A stretch of DNA of 25,146 nt from a virus: positions 1-25,146 of IMG/VR virus record IMGVR_UViG_3300027834_000027. The stretch is one strand, 5' to 3'. Shown piece after piece: positions 16,220-23,737 of the stretch (the stretch's first letter is position 1; every line of letters begins with the position of its first letter). A model generated the notes under the pieces. It had not been told where the DNA came from. It was given only the letters and a program-made list of their open reading frames with translations, and did not search any database. The position numbers were made by a program, and so were the translations under genes.

Positions 16220-19200
16220 ATGAAAAAATTATTTAGTTTATTATTATTACTTGTAGCGTTCAATACGTTCGGACAGATAATCGTTCACAATCAACCAGTG
16301 AGACTGAAACAAGTTTCTCTTGGTGTTCAATCTGACAGTCTTGTTATGATTGACGGTGTTGGTGAATTAAAGTACTTACCTCTTTCTGATATTCAAATCT
16401 CACCTGAGGTTGCGATTATATCTAAGGATGAAGGTAGCGGTCAAACATTCTATCCTCAAGTTTTCTCAAGAGACTTTAAAGGAGTTGGTGGTGCAGGAGC
16501 ATTGGATATGTCTTTCGCTGATGGAGTAGGTGGATATGGTGCTTTGAATGGTGCTTTGGGTGACCAGTCATTTGTGATGGGTTATAATTCAAAAGCAGAA
16601 GGTTATGGTTCATTCTTGTTAGGTCAAGATTCAGACATACCTGCTAGTGGTACTTATGCATTTAATATTGGTACAGATAATACAATAGGTGGTTATTCGG
16701 GTATCGGTCTTGGAACATTTCTAACTAATACAACTAATTACGGAATACAGATTGGACACACCATTGAGTTTAATCAAGGTGGATTAAATGTAGGTATTGG
16801 ATTTGGTTTGTCTGAGACTACTGCCAATTCTGATAAGGTTGCTATTTTCGGTCAAGGAAACAAAGAACCTATTAACTCAGAAGGATTTAATGCTAACAAC
16901 ATTGGTACGATAATAGGATCGGGTGATTTAACTGGTACTGGGTCTACTCCTTTCGTTAGAGTCACTCCAAGAAACTCGATAGTAGTCTTTAGGGATGCCG
17001 AGGCAGGATTGGTAAATTTAGAGGCATCTACATTGGCTAATCTTAAAGTTTGGGATGATACCTTCCCTCATGCTGCTGCTACAGTTGAGTACGTTCAAGA
17101 TGCGGTTACGTCAGGAACGAGTGGGGATGCTCTTGTCGGTGTAGATGAAGGTAGCGGAATTGGTTTTGTTAGGTCAACAGATGATAGAACAGACAAAGGA
17201 ACTATTGGTGCATCTGCTTTAGATTTATCAGTTGTTGGTGTTCCGGCCGTTCTTACTGCTCCTTTCGGTGCGATTGGAGATGCCTCATTTTCTATGGGTT
17301 ATGATAACATTGCAAGTGGGTACGGTGCATTTGCCATGGGTGAAGAGAACCTTTCAAGTGGAACTCACTCTTTTTCTACTGGTGTCTATAATGAGGCTAC
17401 TAATTATGCAAACTTCGCAGTTGGTGGTCGAAATAAACTGACTGGGTTTTACTCTACTGCTCTTGGTATATCGAATTGGGATCAGGGAGAAATATCTTTT
17501 ATGATGGGAATGGCTCTTAGGGCAGATGGCTCTCAAGAGAGTACAATTGTTGGTAGATCGAATGTTACACCATCGACTTACCTAACTACCGAGAGGGTTA
17601 ATTTCATTGTCGGTACTGGTACTACTCAGGGAGATATTACTACATCTCCAAATGGAGCAACTCCTTTGGTTCAACAAGATGGATTAAGAGTTTTTGAAGG
17701 TGGTTTAGTTACTGCTCCTTCTCAGACCTCTGTACTTATAAATGCAAATGATGATGCATTAATTACTAAAGAGTATGCTGACGCTACTTACATTGGTGGT
17801 GGTGGAACTATTGGTGGTACTATTGCTGATACACAAGTCGCTTTCGGTAATGGAACAAACGCTATTGAAGGTAGAGCAGGGTTTACGGCAAGTGCAAACG
17901 CAGTATCTATTGACTCATTGGTTATGACTGGTGGTATTACTTTACCATTTACTGCAACAAGTGGTTTAGGTAAAGGAGCGATTTGGAAAGATGGCTCACC
18001 ATTCATATTCTCGTCAGGAGATAATGAACCTGCCCCAAATATATTCTTTGGAATAAAAGCAGGTGCAGGGTACGCGACTCACGGAACGGGTACAGAGCCT
18101 AATGATGGAAATAATGTTGGTATAGGTTCTTGGTCACTTAATGCTTTAGGTGAAAATGGATATCAGAATACGGCAGTCGGTGGAAGTTCAATGGAACTAA
18201 CAACTACCGGGGATTGGAATGTAGGAGTTGGTGCTGCTGCATTGTATTACAATACGACTGGTTCAAGAAACACAGCAGTCGGTAGAAATTCGGGTAGTAA
18301 TAACATAGCAGGTCATAGCAACTTATTCGCAGGTAATAATGCAGGTATCTTCTTTGGGGGTGCTGCAAACAGTCTTTCAGTTGTCGAAGAAGGTATTTTT
18401 ATAGGTGCTGATACAGATGCTTTGGCTAACAACTCAACCAACGAAATAGTTATTGGATTTAATGCAGTTGGTGGTGGTTCAAATACGGCAATGATTGGGA
18501 ATGGCTCAATCACAAAGATTAGTGCAGGTGCTGATTACAATGCTACTGCTGATAAAGATTTGGTAACTAAAGGGTATGCTGACGCTACTTACTTGGGTGG
18601 TGCGGTTGATAGGTTAGATTGGTCAGCACAATCTGCAGCGAATGGTGATTACACAATTAACGTAAAAGGTCAACCTTTCCTTAGTAACTATTGGGGAAAC
18701 ACTACTGCCAGTGCAAACGATTTTTACACTAATACATTTGTTGGAATCGGATCAGGTAACTATGCAGTTGGTGATGGGTTAAGTGGCCTTGGAGAAGGTG
18801 GAATAAACGTAGGTGTTGGTGCTTACACATTGAATGCTCTGACTACTGGTATGCAGAACGTAATGGTAGGGAATGAGTCAGGTGCTTTAATGACTACGGC
18901 TAACAGAAATATTGGTATTGGTGATGGAGTGTTTTACTTCTCTGTAGATGATGTAAATGATAATGTTGGTATTGGTAAAAACGTATTTCAAAACTTAACG
19001 TCAGGGGATTTCAACATGGCTCTTGGTAGAAACTCAGGCTACTATGCAGGTTCGGGAACAAGTACTACATTGACTTCGGGTGATAACCACACTCTATTAG
19101 GTGCTTCAACAAGACCAAGTGCAAACGGAACAACTAACGAAATAGTTATTGGATCAGATGCTCTTGGTAATGGCTCAAATACTGCAACAATAGGTAGTTC

Positions 19201-19852
19201 AGCCACTACTGATATTTATTTAGGTGAAGTTGGTGGAGCAGGTGGTGCTTATTGGAATGATGGAGAGTCTGAATTTACAAGAGTTAGACCTTACTTTGCT
19301 GGATTCGATGTAGAGACAAAAACATTGGATGCTTTTGGTGGTGGTGTTGACAAACTAAGACTGGCTCATGGTTCGATAAGTGCTACTGACAGAAGGGGAT
19401 ACTTACAATTCATTCCCGAACATGGTCAAAATTTGGTGTCTTTGGAATTTAGAGCCGTTGATGGTGGTGAGGCAGGTGTTAGTGTATTTTCTGGTGACTA
19501 CTTTGATTTCGCAGGAACGAGAATAGAAAAGGCAACATACGATTTAGTTATTGATAACGGTACTGGCGATGCGGGGTTTGGAGCATTCTCAAACCAAAAC
19601 TCTGAGGTTAGGATGACTGAGAGTGCTACTCCAAAAACAATGACATTGCAGGAAGGTTCTATTTCAAATCCCGGTGAGTCTTGGACAATAATCCAAACTG
19701 GTGCAGGTGCAATAACTGTAGCTTGTGAGAATGCGAACGTAAGTATTAATGGTGTTGCAGGTGGATCAGTAACGATAGCTGCTCAGTATTCTTCTATTCA
19801 AATAATTGTAAAGGCTCAAGACGAGTATATTATAATCGGTAATTTTAATTAA
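16220..19852 (+). CDS. Modular tail fibre/adhesin with Sec signal peptide
   Basis: A 1210-aa protein. Residues 1-19 (MKKLFSLLLLLVAFNTFGQ) are a clear signal peptide with a cleavage-like FGQ end. The body is built from YadA-head-like Gly-Asn repeats: SMGYDNIASGYGAFAMGEEN; NTAVGGSSMELTTTGDWNVG; YNTTGSRNTAVGRNSG. By eye there are four modules in two related pairs (about residues 60-300 and 300-525, then 525-790 and 790-1010). Three of them end in fibre linkers (TVEYVQDAV, ITKEYADATYIGG, VTKGYADATYLGG). The C-terminus (about residues 1150-1210; GESWTIIQTGAGAITVACEN, AQYSSIQIIVKAQDEYIIIG) matches the beta domain at the end of many phage fibres. It probably binds a host receptor as a trimer. A signal peptide on such a gene is unexpected. 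Confidence 0.75.
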   Translation: MKKLFSLLLLLVAFNTFGQIIVHNQPVRLKQVSLGVQSDSLVMIDGVGELKYLPLSDIQISPEVAIISKDEGSGQTFYPQVFSRDFKGVGGAGALDMSFADGVGGYGALNGALGDQSFVMGYNSKAEGYGSFLLGQDSDIPASGTYAFNIGTDNTIGGYSGIGLGTFLTNTTNYGIQIGHTIEFNQGGLNVGIGFGLSETTANSDKVAIFGQGNKEPINSEGFNANNIGTIIGSGDLTGTGSTPFVRVTPRNSIVVFRDAEAGLVNLEASTLANLKVWDDTFPHAAATVEYVQDAVTSGTSGDALVGVDEGSGIGFVRSTDDRTDKGTIGASALDLSVVGVPAVLTAPFGAIGDASFSMGYDNIASGYGAFAMGEENLSSGTHSFSTGVYNEATNYANFAVGGRNKLTGFYSTALGISNWDQGEISFMMGMALRADGSQESTIVGRSNVTPSTYLTTERVNFIVGTGTTQGDITTSPNGATPLVQQDGLRVFEGGLVTAPSQTSVLINANDDALITKEYADATYIGGGGTIGGTIADTQVAFGNGTNAIEGRAGFTASANAVSIDSLVMTGGITLPFTATSGLGKGAIWKDGSPFIFSSGDNEPAPNIFFGIKAGAGYATHGTGTEPNDGNNVGIGSWSLNALGENGYQNTAVGGSSMELTTTGDWNVGVGAAALYYNTTGSRNTAVGRNSGSNNIAGHSNLFAGNNAGIFFGGAANSLSVVEEGIFIGADTDALANNSTNEIVIGFNAVGGGSNTAMIGNGSITKISAGADYNATADKDLVTKGYADATYLGGAVDRLDWSAQSAANGDYTINVKGQPFLSNYWGNTTASANDFYTNTFVGIGSGNYAVGDGLSGLGEGGINVGVGAYTLNALTTGMQNVMVGNESGALMTTANRNIGIGDGVFYFSVDDVNDNVGIGKNVFQNLTSGDFNMALGRNSGYYAGSGTSTTLTSGDNHTLLGASTRPSANGTTNEIVIGSDALGNGSNTATIGSSATTDIYLGEVGGAGGAYWNDGESEFTRVRPYFAGFDVETKTLDAFGGGVDKLRLAHGSISATDRRGYLQFIPEHGQNLVSLEFRAVDGGEAGVSVFSGDYFDFAGTRIEKATYDLVIDNGTGDAGFGAFSNQNSEVRMTESATPKTMTLQEGSISNPGESWTIIQTGAGAITVACENANVSINGVAGGSVTIAAQYSSIQIIVKAQDEYIIIGNFN

Positions 19853-19861
19853 AACAAACAG

Positions 19862-20734
19862 ATGAAAAGATTTATTTTATTTTTTATTGCGGTACTGACA
19901 TCGTGGATGTCATTCGCACAAATCAACGGTGCTTTAATCGGTGTCATATCTCAGAGTGGTGGTAGTGGTGGTGTAAACTACTCAATAGCAAATGCAACCT
20001 ACTCAAATCTATTATTTGACCCATCTGCTCAGTTAGGAACGAGCCTAGAGGATGCTTGGGCAGGTGGGGGATATTTGTTTCTTTACGGAAACACACAACT
20101 TTATAGATACTCTTTATCAGACATTACAGATGTGTCAACTGCAACTTACGACAATCAATCAACTGGAAATGGTCAAGCTAGATCAGGTCTTAATCTTTCT
20201 CAAGATGGATTAAACATAAGTATGGAGAATTTCGGATCTGTTCATACAAAGCTATCATTATCACCTGCATGGGATTTAAACTCTGCACCTGGTGCCCCAT
20301 CAACAAACTTGTCATCAACGGCAGGTACAAACACAAGAGGTTGGACAACTAATTATGATGGAACAAAACTATGGGGTATCAATAGCGATAGCAATATAGT
20401 TTATCAATTCTCAATGAGTCCTGGCTTTACTGGAACGCCAACTAGCGATACTGCTAGTATAGACCTTAGTGCAAACCTAGGTCAAGGGTACGGAATGGGT
20501 ATCTCTCCTGATGGTAAGTATCTGCTTATTGGCGACAATACTGGGGATACTGTAAAGGAGTTTGAATTCGGAACGATAGGAGATGTGACAACTCTGACAT
20601 ATACTGGAAACTTTGTAAGTTTATCAGGTCTTGACGCTGCTCCTTACGGTTGTGCATATAGCGAGGATGGTACTGCTATTCTTGTTGTCGGGATTCAAAC
20701 AGATAGAGTTTTTCAATTCAACTTAAACAATTAA
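19862..20734 (+). CDS. Secreted beta-propeller protein
   Basis: A 290-aa protein with a signal peptide (MKRFILFFIAVLTSWMSFAQ, residues 1-20) followed by a short Gly/Ser linker (SQSGGSGGVNYS). The remainder has propeller-type repeats, each with a 'position in data, Asp-Gly, strand' layout: NLSQDGLNISMENFG; NYDGTKLWGINSDSNIVYQF; ISPDGKYLLIGDNTGDTVKE; YSEDGTAILVVGIQTDRVFQ. This pattern (xxPDGxKxxxxxxxxDxVxEF) is like propellers found in marine phage structural proteins, and also like NHL or lactonase propellers. It begins 9 nt after the fibre stop. A receptor- or glycan-binding role is inferred; enzymatic activity cannot be argued from the sequence. Confidence 0.65.
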   Translation: MKRFILFFIAVLTSWMSFAQINGALIGVISQSGGSGGVNYSIANATYSNLLFDPSAQLGTSLEDAWAGGGYLFLYGNTQLYRYSLSDITDVSTATYDNQSTGNGQARSGLNLSQDGLNISMENFGSVHTKLSLSPAWDLNSAPGAPSTNLSSTAGTNTRGWTTNYDGTKLWGINSDSNIVYQFSMSPGFTGTPTSDTASIDLSANLGQGYGMGISPDGKYLLIGDNTGDTVKEFEFGTIGDVTTLTYTGNFVSLSGLDAAPYGCAYSEDGTAILVVGIQTDRVFQFNLNN

Positions 20735-20737
20735 ACA

Positions 20738-21646
20738 ATGAGAAAATTAATTTTAATAATTGCATTACTGACGTTTAGCGTTAGTACTGCTCAAGTTGAT
20801 ATCAAACAAGTAGGATATCACAAAGTAATAGTTGCTGATACGGTTTACTCTCAGCACTCACAAGATTATCAAGCACAAGAGACTCAATTGAATTTAGAGT
20901 TTCAAGGGATTGAATCAAAGATAATTCCGGCTGAGAAGGTTGTTACCATACGTCCTGACTTTTGGGATAATATGACACCTGATACAGTTTATGTAGAGAC
21001 TCTTGAATATGTTTACGACACAATCTATTTAGAGGGCGACACAGAGACTCGCTATGTTGACATGATACAAGTTAATGGAAAAGATTACAAAGTCTCGGAA
21101 ATCGAATATATGCTACCTCAAACAGAGGTTGACACTATTGATGTGACTGAATGCTGGGATGAGGTAGATTCTAAAACATGGCGATGGGATACCCCGGAAC
21201 ATGTTTGGATTCCATTTGAAGAGATTGGATTCTCTCATGTTGAAGTTGACTCGATGCCTATATGGAAGAAAAAGTTTCAAAGAAAATATAGACTCCAAAG
21301 AACTAAGCATCATGACCTTGCGAAGACTGAGTATAAAGAATTGGAGATGCCATTTCAATTTATGTACGATTCAATCGTTTCAGTAGAGAGCAATGTTGCT
21401 ACGGTTCGAGTATTTGCTAACGAAGATTGGTATCCAACCACTTATGTTGAGGATCAACAATGGGAAGAATTAATCGACTCTATGCCAGGCTATCAAGATT
21501 TTGATGGATTCGAAACTAGAAGACATACAATTACGTTCAATGGGTTGTTACCAGACACTTCCTACACGCTCAAAGTAGTCGGTCGCTCCCGTTTAAGAAA
21601 GGAGGAAACATCTGTAGTGTATTTTAACATCAAAACTTCTCAGTAA
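20738..21646 (+). CDS. Secreted protein with C-terminal FnIII-like domain
   Basis: A 302-aa protein with a signal peptide (MRKLILIIALLTFSVSTAQ, residues 1-19). The first half is acidic, with aromatic-Thr-Asp strands (DTVYVETLEYVYDTIYLEGD). The middle is unusually rich in Trp and His (VTECWDEVDSKTWRWDTPEH; WKKKFQRKYRLQRTKHHDLA). The last ~95 residues look like a fibronectin type III domain: SVESNVATVRVFANEDWYPT early, then TFNGLLPDTSYTLKVVGRSR and YFNIKTSQ at the end. It is the last of the three signal-peptide genes, with only 3 nt before it. I do not recognise a family for the N-terminal part. Bacteroidota surface attachment is plausible but unproved. Confidence 0.65.
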   Translation: MRKLILIIALLTFSVSTAQVDIKQVGYHKVIVADTVYSQHSQDYQAQETQLNLEFQGIESKIIPAEKVVTIRPDFWDNMTPDTVYVETLEYVYDTIYLEGDTETRYVDMIQVNGKDYKVSEIEYMLPQTEVDTIDVTECWDEVDSKTWRWDTPEHVWIPFEEIGFSHVEVDSMPIWKKKFQRKYRLQRTKHHDLAKTEYKELEMPFQFMYDSIVSVESNVATVRVFANEDWYPTTYVEDQQWEELIDSMPGYQDFDGFETRRHTITFNGLLPDTSYTLKVVGRSRLRKEETSVVYFNIKTSQ

Positions 21647-21647
21647 A

Positions 21648-21679
21648 TTTGGTGTTCTTATAGATTTAATTTATATTTA
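21648..21679 (+). promoter_or_regulatory. Candidate Bacteroidota promoter for the sigma gene
   Basis: TTTG (21648-21651), 20 nt, then TATATTTA (21672-21679) resembles the Bacteroidota housekeeping promoter TTTG-N19-21-TAnnTTTG with one mismatch at the last base. It lies just after the stop of the preceding gene, with about 24 nt between it and the ATG at 21704. Two minus-strand candidates at the right end have the same N20 spacing. AT-rich DNA gives such matches by chance fairly often. Confidence 0.4.
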
Positions 21680-21703
21680 TTGCAAATTCAATAGATAAAA
21701 TTA

Positions 21704-22249
21704 ATGACATTAGAAAAGCAATTTATAAAGAATGAGAGTAAAATCAAAACTTACCTCTTCCATAAGACAAGCAGAAATAAAGAACTAGCTGAAGATTTAT
21801 TCCAAGAACTTTATATCAAGCTTCGGAGAATTGCAGATTCGGGCAAATACGTGGAAGAGGGAAAGTTTATGAACTTCATAAAAAGGATAGCATCCAATAT
21901 GCTCATTGACCACCACCGAGCAGAAACAAGACTTAATACTTTTAGGGAATCCGATTGGAATAACCTCACAAATGAACCAAACCGTACTGGATATATATTT
22001 GATTTATTGCTTGGTGGAAAAGAGGATGAGCCTTATATCGACACCTGGGTTAGTGATGAAATGGCTGATAAGCTTGAAAAGGCAATTGAAACTTTGCCAC
22101 TTGCTCAAAAAGAGTTGGTTACCATGAGGTATTATCGCAATATGACATATAAGGAAATCGTTTTAGAAACAGGAGAGAAACAGGCAAATCTACTGCCTAG
22201 AATGTTTCACGCTAAGAAGAATTTAAGAAAAATATTGTGTAATGACTGA
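21704..22249 (+). CDS. ECF-type RNA polymerase sigma factor
   Basis: This 181-aa protein has the two-domain layout of group 4 (ECF) sigma factors. Region 2 covers about residues 10-80: NKELAEDLFQELYIKLRRIA (2.1-2.2, core-binding) and MNFIKRIASNMLIDHHRAET (2.3-2.4, -10 recognition). Region 4 covers about residues 120-178: KLEKAIETLPLAQKELVTMR and YKEIVLETGEKQANLLPRMF with a closing AKKNLRK (helix-turn-helix for the -35 element). The length is normal and no region is missing. It should redirect host RNA polymerase. No anti-sigma gene is recognised next to it; the following gene overlaps by 8 nt and is membrane-embedded. A phage-borne ECF factor placed inside the late region is unusual. Confidence 0.88.
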   Translation: MTLEKQFIKNESKIKTYLFHKTSRNKELAEDLFQELYIKLRRIADSGKYVEEGKFMNFIKRIASNMLIDHHRAETRLNTFRESDWNNLTNEPNRTGYIFDLLLGGKEDEPYIDTWVSDEMADKLEKAIETLPLAQKELVTMRYYRNMTYKEIVLETGEKQANLLPRMFHAKKNLRKILCND

Positions 22250-22481
22250 TACTAACAACGATATAGATGGAAAAAGAAGTTCAAAACGAATATGGTCTGG
22301 CCGTATTACTGGAGTTGGACTCATCATGGCAATCGTTTGGTTTAGCGTCTATATCCGTGCTTTATTACTCGGAGAAGAATTGTCTATGGAGTTTCCGTAT
22401 GAAATGTGGTTTGGACTTATGGGTGCAGGACTCGGTGGCTTTAGCTTAGTATTAGGGGAAAGATTTGCTAAGAAATCATGA
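22242..22481 (+). CDS. Small two-TM membrane protein, holin candidate
   Basis: A 79-aa protein whose ATG lies 8 nt inside the sigma gene. It has a hydrophilic N-terminus (TDTNNDIDGKRSSKRIWSGR), then two hydrophobic segments (ITGVGLIMAIVWFSVYIRAL, about residues 23-42, and WFGLMGAGLGGFSLVLG, about 56-72) and a charged end (ERFAKKS). Size and topology fit a class II holin, and the lytic genes follow downstream. A single-domain membrane anti-sigma is the alternative because of its overlap with the sigma gene, but the N-terminal segment looks too short for that. The start in the overlap suggests translational coupling. Confidence 0.5.
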   Translation: MTDTNNDIDGKRSSKRIWSGRITGVGLIMAIVWFSVYIRALLLGEELSMEFPYEMWFGLMGAGLGGFSLVLGERFAKKS

Positions 22482-22801
22482 GTGTAACTGACGGAGAAAT
22501 AAAATCAATGATGGAAGACGTTGCTCAGAATGCAGCGAATATTTCCATAATAATGAATGCCATAGAGGATCAAAAAGGTGCTACGGCTAAAATATTGAGT
22601 TATATAGAGAATGACCCGACAACAGGAAGACTAGGATTGTTTGCAACTCTGCAGCAACATGGTAATCGGATAGAGATAATTGAAGACTCTAGGGCAAATG
22701 ATAAAACAAAACAGAAAGCTTACATTGGTGTGGCCACCGTTCTAGGTGGAATAATTATGTCACTTGTAACTTTCTTCTTTAAATTAATAATAGGAAAGTA
22801 A
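22478..22801 (+). CDS. Small membrane-anchored protein (XhlA-like layout), holin-associated candidate
   Basis: A 107-aa protein starting in an ATGA overlap with the preceding stop. The first ~80 residues are soluble and helical (MSVTDGEIKSMMEDVAQNAA; ENDPTTGRLGLFATLQQHGN, then RIEIIEDSR), and the last ~25 form one membrane segment (YIGVATVLGGIIMSLVTFFF, about residues 82-101) with a short basic end. This order, a coiled-coil head and a C-terminal anchor, is like the XhlA family of phage lysis accessory proteins. Which neighbour is the true holin cannot be decided from sequence. Confidence 0.5.
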   Translation: MSVTDGEIKSMMEDVAQNAANISIIMNAIEDQKGATAKILSYIENDPTTGRLGLFATLQQHGNRIEIIEDSRANDKTKQKAYIGVATVLGGIIMSLVTFFFKLIIGK

Positions 22802-22923
22802 TGGCAAACAAAATGAAGAATCCTTTTAAGGACAAAATGTTTATACCGATAGTAGTCGGTGTAGTTATTTTTATAGTCGTAGTGACTATAGGTTATTTTA
22901 AATGGAAAGCTAAATACGGATGA
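22801..22923 (+). CDS. Single-TM mini-protein, 40 aa
   Basis: A tiny gene whose ATG overlaps the previous stop by 1 nt (TAATG) and whose stop overlaps the next ATG (ATGA at 22920). The product has a basic N-terminus (MANKMKNPFKDKMF), one strong membrane helix (IPIVVGVVIFIVVVTIGYF, residues 15-33) and a basic tail (KWKAKYG). Position in the lysis block suggests a pinholin, antiholin or small accessory protein. The tight overlaps make a chance ORF unlikely. Confidence 0.55.
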   Translation: MANKMKNPFKDKMFIPIVVGVVIFIVVVTIGYFKWKAKYG

Positions 22924-23288
22924 TATACGTTTTACTTACTTTTCTCGCTACCCTCGGATTTAAACTCTGGTGGGATACTCGAGCAAAAAAATCAGGACGT
23001 ATCATTAATCATAATCTAAGTGCTGGAATTGACGGAGCAATCTATTCAGCATCAGCTTTAATATTTATGGGTTGTACAATTGTCCAGGCAATTGGAGTAG
23101 TTGTTTTTCTCGCTGGGTTACGTTGGATATTATTTGACAGTATCTTTGCTAAAATCAACTGGGGTACTTGGCATTTCCATGGTACTTCTTCAGAATTTGA
23201 TAGAGGCCTGGTCCGTTTAGGAAAATGGCATCCACTTGTAAAACTAATCCCTTTAATTATTGGAGCAATCATATTTTTATACCTTTAG
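22920..23288 (+). CDS. Multi-TM membrane protein in lysis cassette
   Basis: A 122-aa protein starting in an ATGA overlap with the 40-aa gene. Three hydrophobic segments are visible: MIYVLLTFLATLGFKLW (1-17), YSASALIFMGCTIVQAIGVV with FLAGLRWIL (about 42-71), and LVKLIPLIIGAIIFLYL (about 105-122). A soluble loop lies between the last two (WGTWHFHGTSSEFDRGLVRL, about residues 81-100). I do not know a functional name. Similar small membrane proteins occur next to lysis genes of Bacteroidota phages (recalled, unchecked). The next gene starts 5 nt downstream. Confidence 0.55.
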   Translation: MIYVLLTFLATLGFKLWWDTRAKKSGRIINHNLSAGIDGAIYSASALIFMGCTIVQAIGVVVFLAGLRWILFDSIFAKINWGTWHFHGTSSEFDRGLVRLGKWHPLVKLIPLIIGAIIFLYL

Positions 23289-23293
23289 GTATC

Positions 23294-23710
23294 ATGTACA
23301 AAACAACATACTTTAACATACACGAACTGGTTCACCCCCGAATCATTCAAGCAATAGGTGAGCATTTGAGTTGGCAACGACTCGATGCTTTATGTTTAAT
23401 GGATTTAGATTTAATAAGGGAGCGATGGGGTTCACCGATCTATATAAATACGGGGAAATATGACTCAAGAGGACTTCGACCACCTAATGATGGTGATGGA
23501 GCGATGTATTCACTACATAAACAAGGTAAGGCTTTTGACCTTGTACCTGAGAATAAAGATACAAGAGGTCTTTGGGAGATGGTATACGATATGGCGAATG
23601 ATAACGAACTTCGAGCCATAAATACTTTGGAGAGTTTGGCCTTTACTCCTAGCTGGGTGCATATAGCAAATTGTAACACATCAGAAAAACCATTGATAAT
23701 TAGTCCATGA
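23294..23710 (+). CDS. Endolysin, peptidase M15 family (D-Ala-D-Ala type)
   Basis: A 138-aa peptidoglycan peptidase. Metal ligands are visible in the order typical of M15/VanY enzymes: His75 and Asp82 in the SxHxxGxAxD motif (SLHKQGKAFD, residues 73-82) and His123 in SWVHIAN. The region before it (PIYINTGKYDSRGLRPPNDG) has the Gly/Ser-Arg loop seen in this family. I start at the ATG at 23294, because the in-frame extension back to 23225 runs back into the coding region of the preceding gene and adds 23 residues with no family look. It has no signal peptide, so it needs a holin to reach the wall. It lies before the spanin candidate, as expected in a Gram-negative lysis cassette. Confidence 0.85.
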   Translation: MYKTTYFNIHELVHPRIIQAIGEHLSWQRLDALCLMDLDLIRERWGSPIYINTGKYDSRGLRPPNDGDGAMYSLHKQGKAFDLVPENKDTRGLWEMVYDMANDNELRAINTLESLAFTPSWVHIANCNTSEKPLIISP

Positions 23711-23737
23711 TACCATTACCACCTAAAAAATTAAAAA

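Noticed and set aside
14649-21646. Diversity-generating retroelement acting on fibre genes
   Set aside because: No reverse transcriptase, template/variable repeat pair or C-type lectin-like fold was seen; the fibre repeats are module duplications.
23225-23293. Longer N-terminus for the endolysin
   Set aside because: It lies within the preceding gene for most of its length and adds 23 residues unlike the family; the ATG at 23294 gives a normal compact M15 protein.
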